Shown here: piece after piece, positions 7,095-15,179 of the stretch
Numbering within the stretch: position 1 is the first letter of the stretch
Layout of the letters: each line of letters opens with the position of its first letter
Assembly: GCF_035958815.1 (NCBI RefSeq)
Contig: NZ_CP108383.1
Span: 6,510,001-6,574,000, forward strand
Direction of reading: 5' to 3'
Source of the DNA: Nocardia sp. NBC_01327
GTDB lineage: Bacteria > Actinomycetota > Actinomycetes > Mycobacteriales > Mycobacteriaceae
DNA: 64,000 bases
Position numbers and translations under genes: made by a program
Notes under the pieces: model-generated
The model's input: the letters and a program-made list of their open reading frames with translations, nothing else
Databases searched by the model: none
What the model was told of the DNA's origin: nothing

Positions 7095-8116
7095 GCGAGC
7101 ACCTTCCCCGACTCGACGAGCTCACGGGCCCGCTCCAAAGGCTCACGGGCGACCCAGGATTCAAGGTCGAAGTCAGCGGCCAGGAAGCCGTGCGTGTACA
7201 GGAACTGCTTCTGGATCCCGATCAGCTCGACGCGCTCATCCGACAGCGACGGGTGCAGATCCTTGTGGAAGTTCTCGCCATAGGCCGCGACCACACCTTC
7301 GGGGCCGGACAGGGTTTCGCGCTGCAGCACCTCGCGCACCGCCTCGAGGTTGCCCGCAGCCCAATCGGCGGCGCGCAGGCTCTGCGCGAGGAATCCGATC
7401 ACGACCTCGGGCCGCGATTCCAGCAGATCCGCATGCACGGTAATGGGGCGCGGAGTGCCATTGTTGACCCGCAGCCGCTTGCTCTCGGTGGCGTCGAGAT
7501 CGACCGCGACCCGCAGCCCGTGCTCCCGCGCGACCTCCTGTGCCCGCGCGCCCTTGACGTAGATGGCATCCACCTCGCCGCGCAGCAACTCCTCCACGCC
7601 CCACGTCGTCATGCGGCCCTCGGCGCGGGCCGCGGTGCGCACCTGCGGGTTCCGCTCCGTGCCGACCTCGACGACGGTCACATCGGCGAGGGTGAGCCCG
7701 CCCAGGCGCAGCGCGCTCGCGAAACCGTGCAGCGCCATGGCGCGGGGGAAGCTGCGGGCCTGGTCCTGCGCCCAGGCGGGGACGCCCACCCGCAGTCCGG
7801 CGAGTTCGGCCGGACCGGCAACCTCGGCATCGGGCCCGACGAGAATGGCCTGCGCCTCGTCGATCCAGGTCAGTCCGATCAGCCGGGTCGGCGAGCCTTG
7901 CGCACGAGCCGCGAGAGCGGGCACATTGCCGCCTTCCCGGACCAGGCCGGACAGATCATGCAGGAAATGGTGCGCGGCCAGTTCGGGCCCGGCGTCCTGC
8001 AGGACACCGAATTCCAGTCCGGCCGCACCGGCGGTCTCGCCCAGCCAGCCGAGGCTGTTCGCGAGACCGCTGGCGGTGGGGACGGGGCAGCGGGTGTACC
8101 AAAGGGTTTCGGTCAT
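7091..8116 (-). CDS. DszB-like sulfinate desulfinase
   Basis: A 341-aa protein resembling DszB (2-hydroxybiphenyl-2-sulfinate desulfinase), an enzyme built on the SBP fold. From memory of DszB, its catalytic Cys27, His60, Arg70 and Gly73 have counterparts here: C10 in YTRCPVP, H50, R60 and G63 in LVREGGNVP, with the His-to-Arg spacing of ten kept. The C-terminal QKQFLYTHGFL also parallels DszB. There is no signal peptide, as expected for a cytosolic enzyme. The start at 8116 has an AGGAG site. It would release sulfite from an organosulfinate; the substrate may differ from the biphenyl compound. Confidence 0.8.
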   Translation of the reverse strand: MTETLWYTRCPVPTASGLANSLGWLGETAGAAGLEFGVLQDAGPELAAHHFLHDLSGLVREGGNVPALAARAQGSPTRLIGLTWIDEAQAILVGPDAEVAGPAELAGLRVGVPAWAQDQARSFPRAMALHGFASALRLGGLTLADVTVVEVGTERNPQVRTAARAEGRMTTWGVEELLRGEVDAIYVKGARAQEVAREHGLRVAVDLDATESKRLRVNNGTPRPITVHADLLESRPEVVIGFLAQSLRAADWAAGNLEAVREVLQRETLSGPEGVVAAYGENFHKDLHPSLSDERVELIGIQKQFLYTHGFLAADFDLESWVAREPLERARELVESGKVLA

Positions 8117-8155
8117 GAGCGCTCCTGATAAGACGAAGGTGTCAGCAGCCGGGTC

Positions 8156-8851
8156 TCAGTGGACGCCGAGCTGATCGAGGAATTCGGTGCGGTAGCGGAT
8201 GGTTTCGGGATCCGCGCGGTCCCGGGGATGCGGGAGGTCGATGGTGAGATCGACGGCGAAGCGACCGCGGTCGAGAATCAGCACCCGGTCGGCCAGGCGA
8301 ATCGCCTCGTCGACATCGTGGGTCACCATCAGCACGGCCGGACGGTGCCGGGCGACCAGATCGCCCACCAGATCCTGCATCTGCAATCGGGTGAGTGCGT
8401 CCAGAGCCGCGAAAGGCTCGTCCAGCAAAAGCAATTCGGGTTCCCGGACGAGCGCGCGGGCCAGCGCCGCCCGCTGCGCCTCACCGCCGGAGAGGGTGGC
8501 CGGCCACTGCCGGGCCTTGCCGTCGAGATTCACCTCGGCGAGCGCCCGCAGCCCCGCCTCCCGATTCTCGCGAGAACGGCGCTGGCCCACAACAACATTG
8601 CCCAGCACGCGCTTGGAGGGAATGAGTCTCGGCTCCTGATAGACGGTGGTGCGCCGCGCCGGTACCAGCACCTCCCCCGCGTCCGGGACCTCGAGCCCGG
8701 TGAGCAGGCGCAGCAGTGTCGTCTTACCCGTGCCGCTGGGCCCGAGCAGTACCACGAACTCACCGCGCCGAATGGTGAGATCAACACCGTCGAGAACGGT
8801 CTTGTCGCCGAACGACTTCCGCAATCCGGTGATCGATACGGCGGTGCTCAT
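8156..8851 (-). CDS. Sulfonate-type ABC transporter ATPase
   Basis: A 231-aa ABC ATPase with Walker A GPSGTGKTT, Q-loop YQEPRLIPSKRV, signature LSGGEAQR, Walker B LLLLDEP and the switch His in VTHDVDEA. Size and motifs fit the SsuB/TauB group. The start at 8851 overlaps the permease stop by 4 bp; a longer upstream reading frame falls inside the permease gene and was rejected. It energises import of an organosulfur compound with the adjacent permease and lipoprotein. A 39-nt gap precedes the DszB-like gene. Confidence 0.93.
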   Translation of the reverse strand: MSTAVSITGLRKSFGDKTVLDGVDLTIRRGEFVVLLGPSGTGKTTLLRLLTGLEVPDAGEVLVPARRTTVYQEPRLIPSKRVLGNVVVGQRRSRENREAGLRALAEVNLDGKARQWPATLSGGEAQRAALARALVREPELLLLDEPFAALDALTRLQMQDLVGDLVARHRPAVLMVTHDVDEAIRLADRVLILDRGRFAVDLTIDLPHPRDRADPETIRYRTEFLDQLGVH

Positions 8852-9714
8852 CGAATCGCCACCTGTTTGCGCCACGGCATCGAGAACTTCTCGATGATCC
8901 GCACCACGACGTCGAAGATCAGGCCCAGCGCCGCGTACAGCACGACGCACAGCACCATGTAGTCGGTGCGGTTGTATTCCTGCGCCAGCGTCACCAGATA
9001 GCCGACACCCTCTCGGGTACCGACCTGTTCGGCCGCGATGAGCCCGGTAATGCTGATGGACAGGCAGACTCGCAGCGCCATCAGAATTCCCGGCAGCGCC
9101 GAAGGCAGGATCACCTCGAGCACCAGCCGCGGCCCGCGCAGGCCGAAACTCCGTGCCGCCTCGACCATTTTGCGATCCACATTGCGGACACCGAGATAGG
9201 TGTAGGCGTACATCGGCGCGATGGTCGCGACCGCGATCAGCAGCACCTTGTACGTCTCGTCGATGCCGAACCAGGCGATGAACAGCGGCGCCAGCGCCAG
9301 GAAGGGCACGGCGCGCACGATCTGCATGGTCGAATCGACGAGTTCCTCACCGAGACTGGACAACCCGGCCAGCAGGCCGAGCACCAGCCCGGCGCTCACA
9401 CCCAGGCCGACACCGGCGGCCGCACGCGTGAGCGAGGCCAGCGCGAAATCCACCAGCTGACCGCTGGAGGCCAGCTCGGTGAAGGCCGCCCACACCTTGG
9501 GCGGTCCGGCGAGCACCTGCGGCGAGACCGTCCCGGTCGCCGAGGCGATCCACCAGGCGGCGAAGATCAGCGCGGGCAGCAGGAACCGCAGTGGTACGGA
9601 AAGCCATGCGGGCCTGCGCCGTTCGATCCGGCTGCGCGGCGGGGCCAGCACCGGATCGGCGCGTACGGGCTCAGCGCGGACGGGGTCGGTGACAGCTCCC
9701 GAGATCACCGCCAT
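8848..9714 (-). CDS. Sulfonate-type ABC transporter permease
   Basis: A 288-aa integral membrane protein with a roughly 40-residue hydrophilic N-terminus followed by about six membrane segments. The EAA-loop region EAARSFGLRGPRLVLEVILPSALPGI is where it contacts the ATPase. It belongs to the SsuC/TauC binding-protein-dependent permease family. It sits between the lipoprotein and ATPase genes with 1-nt and 4-bp junctions, so the three form one transporter. The N-terminus has an odd degenerate repeat of RAEPVRADPV type. Confidence 0.92.
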   Translation of the reverse strand: MAVISGAVTDPVRAEPVRADPVLAPPRSRIERRRPAWLSVPLRFLLPALIFAAWWIASATGTVSPQVLAGPPKVWAAFTELASSGQLVDFALASLTRAAAGVGLGVSAGLVLGLLAGLSSLGEELVDSTMQIVRAVPFLALAPLFIAWFGIDETYKVLLIAVATIAPMYAYTYLGVRNVDRKMVEAARSFGLRGPRLVLEVILPSALPGILMALRVCLSISITGLIAAEQVGTREGVGYLVTLAQEYNRTDYMVLCVVLYAALGLIFDVVVRIIEKFSMPWRKQVAIR

Positions 9715-9715
9715 A

Positions 9716-10747
9716 TCAGCTGCCCACCTTGACCGCCGCCAGTTGCTCCGGCGTCAGCTTGGACTGCAGGTCGTAGAAGATATCGCCGGCGGTGATCTGG
9801 CGGGTGATCACACCATTGCCGAAGAACGTAGTGACCACGTCACCCAGATCCGACGCATCAGCGGTGGAGGGCAGGCGCGGCACGGTGGCCTCGCTGCCGA
9901 CACGGACAGCGTCCGCGAGCCGCGCGCCGGAAAGCGCTGTGGGGCCGGTCTTGTCGAAGACATTCTCGAAGTCGGCCGGATTGGCCCGCTGCTTGGCCGT
10001 AAGTCCCTGCAGCACTTGGAGATACTTGGCCGCGATCTCGGGATGCTGGTCGAGCACCTCGGTGCGGAACACCACGACGCTGTTGTCCTTGGAGCCGATG
10101 CTCTTCTCGGTGGCGATCTCGACGCCGCCGTTGGCCTTGGCCTCCTGGTACGGGATCAGGAACGAGGCCCAGGCGTCGATCTTCCCGCTGGCGAAGGCGG
10201 AGGCGGCGTCCTTCTGCTGCAAGGGAACTCGCGTCACCTTATCGGCGGGGATGCCCGCCTGCGCCAGCGCCTTGAGCAGGATGTACTCGCCCTTGGCGGC
10301 GGGATTCACCGCGACGCGCTTGCCCACCAGATCGGCGACCGTATGGATGCCGGACCCCGGTGAGGCGATGATTCCGCTCTGATCCTGACCGGCCGGGTCC
10401 TGCACCGCCACGATCCGCACGCCGACATCCTTGGACAGCGCACCGACCACGGGGCTGAAGGCCGCGCCGGAGACGTCGAGTTCCTTGGTATTGAACAACT
10501 TCAGCATGGAGCTGAAACCCGGTGTGGTGGGGACCCATTGGATCTTCACCCCGAGCGGCGCGAGCGCGGCATCGAAGGTGCCGTCCCGCTTGCCGACCGC
10601 GATCGGCCCCTCGTTGCCCGGGTCGACGACCTTGAGCACGATGGACGAATTGCCGCCACCACCGGAACCGGAGCTACACCCGGCGACGAGTGCGGCGATG
10701 GGGACGATCGCGATCGCGATACGCATGAGGGCTCGCCTGCGGGACAT
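9716..10747 (-). CDS. Sulfonate-type ABC transporter substrate-binding lipoprotein
   Basis: A 343-aa binding protein with a lipoprotein signal peptide: positively charged start MSRRRALMR, hydrophobic stretch, and lipobox LVAGC near residue 20. The mature region has VGKRVAVNPAAKGEYILLKAL and the typical SsuA-like alternation. It is the first gene of the leftward operon and faces the IclR regulator across a region with two palindromes. It captures an organosulfur compound outside the membrane and hands it to the permease. The start at 10747 follows an AGGAG site. Confidence 0.92.
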   Translation of the reverse strand: MSRRRALMRIAIAIVPIAALVAGCSSGSGGGGNSSIVLKVVDPGNEGPIAVGKRDGTFDAALAPLGVKIQWVPTTPGFSSMLKLFNTKELDVSGAAFSPVVGALSKDVGVRIVAVQDPAGQDQSGIIASPGSGIHTVADLVGKRVAVNPAAKGEYILLKALAQAGIPADKVTRVPLQQKDAASAFASGKIDAWASFLIPYQEAKANGGVEIATEKSIGSKDNSVVVFRTEVLDQHPEIAAKYLQVLQGLTAKQRANPADFENVFDKTGPTALSGARLADAVRVGSEATVPRLPSTADASDLGDVVTTFFGNGVITRQITAGDIFYDLQSKLTPEQLAAVKVGS

Positions 10748-10824
10748 CGTGGAGGCTCCTGTTCCGGATTGTCGATCAATGCCTCCGCAGAGTAGGGACG
10801 GCGGTGGGGTCACGGCCAGGTAAT

Positions 10825-10899
10825 GCTTTCCGAGGATTGGAAAGCTTGACAGCGCGATAATCCCTGCTATTAGCCTGGCTTTCCACCTATCGGAAAGCC
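10825..10899. promoter_or_regulatory. Two identical-arm palindromes and promoter between SBP and iclR
   Basis: Two inverted repeats share the arms GCTTTCC and GGAAAGC with a 7-nt spacer: 10825-10845, and 10877-10899 where the arms extend to 8 bp. Their centres are 53 bp apart, about five helical turns. A TTGACA (10846-10851) and a TATTAG-like -10 (10868-10873) lie between them and point rightward. This fits IclR binding at two sites to control both divergent transcripts. The rest of 10748-10941 shows only the leftward ribosome site. Confidence 0.65.
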
Positions 10900-10941
10900 G
10901 AACGGCCGCTGCGGGTCCGCGGCTGTGTTAGCGTCGGCCCC

Positions 10942-11697
10942 GTGGAAGCTTCCGGCGTACAGACCGTCGCCCGCGCCCTGTCCGTCCTGGACTGTTTCCG
11001 AGGCGGCGAAGAGCGCGGCGTCTCGGAGATCGCACGGCAGCAGGGGCTCGCCGTCAGCACCACCCATCGCCTGCTGGCCGCGCTGGTGCAGGCGGGCTTC
11101 CTGGAGAAGGACACCGTGTCCAGCCGGTACCGCATGGGCGGCACACTCGCCGAATACGGGCAGATCGCCTACCGGCAGCACCGCATCTATCTCGCGGAGC
11201 CGCATCTGGAACAGCTGGCCAATACCACCGGCGCCAGTGCGTCGGTGGCGACGCGGCACAATATCCACGCGGTACTGCTGGGCACCAGCCGCTGGCGGGA
11301 AACCGATGGTCACGCACTACAGGGCGTGCGCCTGCCGCTGCACGCCAGCGCCCTCGGCAAGGCGCTGCTGGCCTGGTCTGCGACCACCGATGACGAATTG
11401 CGCGGCCTCCCTTACGAAGAGGGCACCGAGCGCTCGGTCTCCGGCCCCGCCGAACTGCGCCGCGAACTGACCACCACCCGCGAACGCGGATACGCCTACA
11501 ACGACGAGGAACTCGATCCCGGGTTCCGCACCATCGGGCTGCCCCTCCTCGATCCGCGCGACAGCGCCGCCCCGTGCCGCTTCGCGCTCGGACTGCGCGG
11601 GCCCATCACCCTGATGATTCCCGAGCGAGTGCCGTTCTTCGTGGAGCTGGCGAAGGTGACCGCACAGGAGATCGCGGCCAAGTTCGGATCACGCTGA
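10942..11697 (+). CDS. IclR-family transcriptional regulator
   Basis: A 251-aa IclR protein with an N-terminal winged helix (about residues 1-70; GVSEIARQQGLAVSTTHRLL) and a C-terminal effector domain containing LHASALGKALLAW. The GTG start at 10942 has no clear ribosome site. It is divergent from the ABC transporter operon and is followed by a monooxygenase gene on its own strand. It is the likely local regulator of both arms, via the palindromes at 10825-10899. The effector is unknown but could be the imported sulfur compound or its product. Confidence 0.92.
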   Translation: MEASGVQTVARALSVLDCFRGGEERGVSEIARQQGLAVSTTHRLLAALVQAGFLEKDTVSSRYRMGGTLAEYGQIAYRQHRIYLAEPHLEQLANTTGASASVATRHNIHAVLLGTSRWRETDGHALQGVRLPLHASALGKALLAWSATTDDELRGLPYEEGTERSVSGPAELRRELTTTRERGYAYNDEELDPGFRTIGLPLLDPRDSAAPCRFALGLRGPITLMIPERVPFFVELAKVTAQEIAAKFGSR

Positions 11698-11742
11698 CGG
11701 CAACCGTGGCGACCGTCGCCAAGTTCGACAATCGTCGAACGT

Positions 11743-12837
11743 ATGGCGAGCGAAAGCGCAGTCCGGAAGAGCCTGTTCGCAGTGGGAATCGAGCTCGACG
11801 GCGAGGGATATCACCCGAGGGCGTGGCGTCGCGCCGGGCACGAGCCCACCCTGTTACTTAGCCCGCGCAGACTGCGCGCGCAGGTGGCCGCGGCCGAGAA
11901 TGCCGGGTTCACCTTCGCGACCTTCGACGATTCGATCGCCCCCGCCGGTGAGATCGCGGGCCGGATCGACGCGATCGGCCGGGCCTCGTTCGTGGCGGCC
12001 ACCACCAGCACCATCGGGCTGGTGCCCGTCGTCGCCACCACCTACGGCGAACCGTTCCATATCTCTACGCAGCTGGCGACTTTGGACTACGCCTCCCGAG
12101 GCCGTGCGGGCTGGCTCGCCGCCGATGACCCGGACACCGCGCGGACCTGGGGTGCGGCGCCGCGGGTCACCGAGGACGACATCCGGCACGAGCGTGGCGA
12201 TGCCATCGAGGTCGCGCGGCGGCTGTGGGACTCGTGGGAGGACGATGCGGTGGTGCGGGACTATGCCGCCGGCAAGTTCCTGAACCGGGATCGGCTGCAC
12301 CATATCGACTTCATCGGCGAGACGTTCTCGGTGAAGGGACCGTCCATAGTGCCGCGCCCGCCCCAGGGGCAGGTGGTGGTATTCGGTTACGGCACAGAGC
12401 AATCCGGCATCGACGTGGCGCTGGTGAGTGGCGCGCAGCCATCGGACGCGGTGGCGGCGGTACAGCGTGCGAGAGAGTCCGGGGCGGCGCGCGTGCTGGT
12501 CGATCTCACGGTCGCGCTGGACACGCCCACCGAGACCGCGGCCGAGCGACTGGCCGATCTCGGCTCCGATGTCACTACGAATCGCCCCGTCCCGCTGCAC
12601 TTCTCGGGCAGTGCGGCCGATCTTGTCGTCTTGCTCACGGAGCTGTCCGCACACGCCGACGGCGTCCGCCTGCACCCCGTGGTTCTCGACGAGGACCTCC
12701 CCGTCCTCGCCCGCTATGTCCTGCCCGCCCTGCTGCGTGCGGGCATCGCGCACCGCCCCGTTCCCGGTTCGACTCTGCGCGCGAATCTCGGACTGTCCCG
12801 GCCTGCCAACCGTTACGCCAAGGAGCTCACGCGATGA
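11743..12837 (+). CDS. NtaA/DszA-family flavin monooxygenase, short form
   Basis: A 364-aa LLM-class monooxygenase. The segments TFATFDDSIAP, GLVPVVATTYGEPFHIS, LDYASRGRAGWLA and RLWDSWEDDAVV match the NtaA/SnaA/DszA group. It is shorter than DszA (about 450 aa) and the C-terminal barrel region is diverged, so activity is not certain. Its TGA overlaps the next ATG by 4 bp, so it is probably co-translated with the full-length DszA-like enzyme. The substrate is unknown; a sulfone or related sulfur compound is the natural guess. Confidence 0.85.
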   Translation: MASESAVRKSLFAVGIELDGEGYHPRAWRRAGHEPTLLLSPRRLRAQVAAAENAGFTFATFDDSIAPAGEIAGRIDAIGRASFVAATTSTIGLVPVVATTYGEPFHISTQLATLDYASRGRAGWLAADDPDTARTWGAAPRVTEDDIRHERGDAIEVARRLWDSWEDDAVVRDYAAGKFLNRDRLHHIDFIGETFSVKGPSIVPRPPQGQVVVFGYGTEQSGIDVALVSGAQPSDAVAAVQRARESGAARVLVDLTVALDTPTETAAERLADLGSDVTTNRPVPLHFSGSAADLVVLLTELSAHADGVRLHPVVLDEDLPVLARYVLPALLRAGIAHRPVPGSTLRANLGLSRPANRYAKELTR

Positions 12838-14195
12838 CCGAGGTCCCCTTCCCCGATGCCCGAGTGCATTTCGGAGTCTTCTTCCAGGGCGTCAACCACA
12901 GCACCGTCTGGTCCGATCCGAGCAGCGGCTCGCAGATCGACTTCGAGACCTTCCGCCGGGTGGCCACCACCGCCGAGCGCGGGCTCTTCGATGCCTTCTT
13001 CCTCGGCGAGGGCCTGCGCCTGCGCGAGCAGGACGGGCAATTGCTCGACACCGATATCGCGGGCCGCCCCGATGCGATCGCCCAGCTGGTGGCGCTGGCG
13101 GGGCTCACCGATCGAATCGGGTTGGTAGCCACGCAGAACACCACCTATAACGAACCCGCTGATCTGGCGCGGCGACTGTCCGGACTCGATCTACTCTCCG
13201 AAGGCCGGGCGGGCTGGAATGTCGTCACCACCGACAATGCCTGGACCGGCGAGAACTTCCGGCGCGGCGGGTTCCTGGACCACGCGCACCGCTACGAGCG
13301 CGCCACGGAATTCCTCACAACCGCCCGCGAGATCTGGGATTCCTGGTCCGACAGGGCGATTGCCCCGTCCCGGCGCAGCTCGTCCTGGCTGACACCGGGC
13401 GCGGTGCGGACCATCGAGCGCGATACCGATCATTTCCAGGTCGCCATCACACCGACTCTGCCGCGCAGTCCGCAGGGTCATCCGGTGATCTTCCAGGCCG
13501 GCGTCTCCTCCCAGGGCCGCGATTTCGCGGCGGCCCATGCCGAAGTCATCTTCTCGCCCTTCGGAACCAACTTCGAACCGGCTCGCGAATTCGCCGACGA
13601 TATCCGGACGCGACTGGTCGCGGCGGGCCGTCCGGCCGACGATATCCGCATTCTGCCGGGCACCCAGATCGTGCTGGCCGAACGGGAATCGGAGGTAGAA
13701 GAGAAGAAGCGCTGGGTGCTGGAGCAGCAGATCACCGGTGCGACCGCACTATCGCTGGTCGGCCAGGTCTGGGGCCGGGATCTGTCCCATCTCGATCCCG
13801 ACGGGCCATTGCCCGCGGAAGACCCTGAGCAGTCGGTGATTTCGGGCACCCGGGGCGCGCAACGCGACGGCCAGGATCGGGTCGCGATTGCCGGGCAGTG
13901 GCGCGAGCTCGCCGAATCGCGCGGACTGAGCCTGCGTCAGGTGGCCATCGAGACCACCGCGCGCTTCGGTTTCGCGGGCACCCCCGGGCAGGTCGCGGAT
14001 GAGCTGACCCGCTGGGTCCGGCACGGTGCGAGCGACGGCTTCAATATCACCCCGTATCTGGTGCCGACCGGTTTGGACGACATTGTCGACTGGCTGATTC
14101 CGGAGCTGCAGGAGCGCGGCTCCTACCCCACCGAGTACACGGGCACCACGCTCCGCGAACATCTCCGATTGCGCCCGCCGCTCACTCGACGCTGA
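12834..14195 (+). CDS. DszA/NtaA-family FMN-dependent monooxygenase
   Basis: This 453-aa protein has the length I recall for DszA and runs through the whole NtaA/SnaA/DszA fold. Visible segments include FFQGVNHSTVWSDP, RLSGLDLLSEGRAGWNVVT, HAHRYERATEFL, VIFQAGVSSQGRDFAA and FAGTPGQVADEL. DszA converts dibenzothiophene sulfone to a sulfinate, the substrate type of DszB. A comparable role with the DszB-like enzyme of the left arm is likely. It needs FMNH2 from an unlinked reductase. A hairpin follows at 14200-14228. Confidence 0.9.
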   Translation: MTEVPFPDARVHFGVFFQGVNHSTVWSDPSSGSQIDFETFRRVATTAERGLFDAFFLGEGLRLREQDGQLLDTDIAGRPDAIAQLVALAGLTDRIGLVATQNTTYNEPADLARRLSGLDLLSEGRAGWNVVTTDNAWTGENFRRGGFLDHAHRYERATEFLTTAREIWDSWSDRAIAPSRRSSSWLTPGAVRTIERDTDHFQVAITPTLPRSPQGHPVIFQAGVSSQGRDFAAAHAEVIFSPFGTNFEPAREFADDIRTRLVAAGRPADDIRILPGTQIVLAERESEVEEKKRWVLEQQITGATALSLVGQVWGRDLSHLDPDGPLPAEDPEQSVISGTRGAQRDGQDRVAIAGQWRELAESRGLSLRQVAIETTARFGFAGTPGQVADELTRWVRHGASDGFNITPYLVPTGLDDIVDWLIPELQERGSYPTEYTGTTLREHLRLRPPLTRR

Positions 14196-14199
14196 CCTT

Positions 14200-14228
14200 C
14201 CGGCACCGCGAAACTCTCGCGGCGCCGG
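14200..14228 (+). terminator. Hairpin after the DszA-like gene
   Basis: A 12-bp stem with one mismatch (14200-14211 with 14217-14228) and a 5-nt loop starts 5 nt after the stop codon. No T-run follows. It separates the monooxygenase pair from the GntR gene and probably ends or attenuates that transcript. Confidence 0.5.
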
Positions 14229-14250
14229 ACAAATTCGCAGGTCAGAGCGG

Positions 14251-14309
14251 TCGCGCTACCACAATCGGTCGCGTAACTGGACATTTACGCCAGCTCCTTG
14301 TCGCGTAAC
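14251..14309. promoter_or_regulatory. Direct repeats upstream of gntR
   Basis: The 9-mer TCGCGTAAC occurs at 14269-14277 and again at 14301-14309, 32 bp apart, about three helical turns. A variant TCGCGCTAC lies at 14251-14259. They occupy the 100 bp before the gntR start and are a candidate autoregulatory site. No good -35/-10 pair was seen. Confidence 0.45.
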
Positions 14310-14332
14310 GTGCCGATGGGCACAGTACGAAT

Positions 14333-15166
14333 ATGCCACCCAGCGAGCAGAGCCCCCGCCGAGCCGATGCGACCGAGCTCGCACAGGAACGGGCGCAATT
14401 CAACGTTCAGGTCGAGGAGTGCCTGCCCGCCTCCTCGCATCTGCTTGCCCGGCGGTTGCACGATCTGCTGCGCGCGGCCCTGCGCGACGGCGCGTTCGGC
14501 TCCGGCAAGCTGCCGAGCGAGCCCGAGCTGATGAATCAGTACCAGGCCTCGCGTGATGTCGTGCGTGAGGCGCTGGATCTGCTGCGTTCGGACGGTCTCG
14601 TCGAACGGCGGCGCGGGGTGGGCACCGTACCGGTCCGCGCCGACTACCTGGTCTCGGGAGCGCTTCCGCCGGAGGGCCGTTCGCTCGAGGAGCATCTCGC
14701 GCTGGGGCGCATCACCCCTCGACTGCTGCACTGGGCGTGGGTTCCGGCGCCCCGGGTGATCGCCGACCATCTCGACGGCACCGCCCTCGGCGAGGACTGC
14801 CTGTGCATCGAGTATGTGCTGCTGCTCGACCGGCGGCCGATCGCGCTGTTCACCAATTACCTGCGCGCTCCCGAAGCCGCCCGGGTCGACCTGACCACTT
14901 TCCGGGACGATTTCTACTCGCTGCTGCATGCCGGCGGCATCGACTTCACCACCTTCGATATCGGCCTCCAGGCCGCTTTGGCCGACGACTACGCGGCGGC
15001 GCTGCTGCATGTGCTGCCGGGCGAGCCGGTGCTGCTGGTGGAACAGACCATCCGCGATCGCAACGGGCAGGCGATCGACTATGCGCTGGGCACCTGCCGC
15101 AGCGAGATGCAATTGCGCATCGGCTCGATCCCCCGCATCGATCTGACCGGTGCACTCCCCCGCTGA
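14333..15166 (+). CDS. GntR-family regulator (UTRA effector domain)
   Basis: A 277-aa regulator. The winged helix is about residues 40-105 (KLPSEPELMNQYQASRDVVREAL then VERRRGVGTVPV), and the remaining region has the UTRA pattern ending in LPGEPVLLVEQTIRDRNGQAIDYA. It is 13 nt upstream of the amidase and clearly heads that operon. A roughly 37-residue N-terminal extension precedes the DNA-binding domain. It probably senses a small molecule related to amidase substrate or product. Confidence 0.9.
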   Translation: MPPSEQSPRRADATELAQERAQFNVQVEECLPASSHLLARRLHDLLRAALRDGAFGSGKLPSEPELMNQYQASRDVVREALDLLRSDGLVERRRGVGTVPVRADYLVSGALPPEGRSLEEHLALGRITPRLLHWAWVPAPRVIADHLDGTALGEDCLCIEYVLLLDRRPIALFTNYLRAPEAARVDLTTFRDDFYSLLHAGGIDFTTFDIGLQAALADDYAAALLHVLPGEPVLLVEQTIRDRNGQAIDYALGTCRSEMQLRIGSIPRIDLTGALPR

Positions 15167-15179
15167 ACGAGGAGCAATC

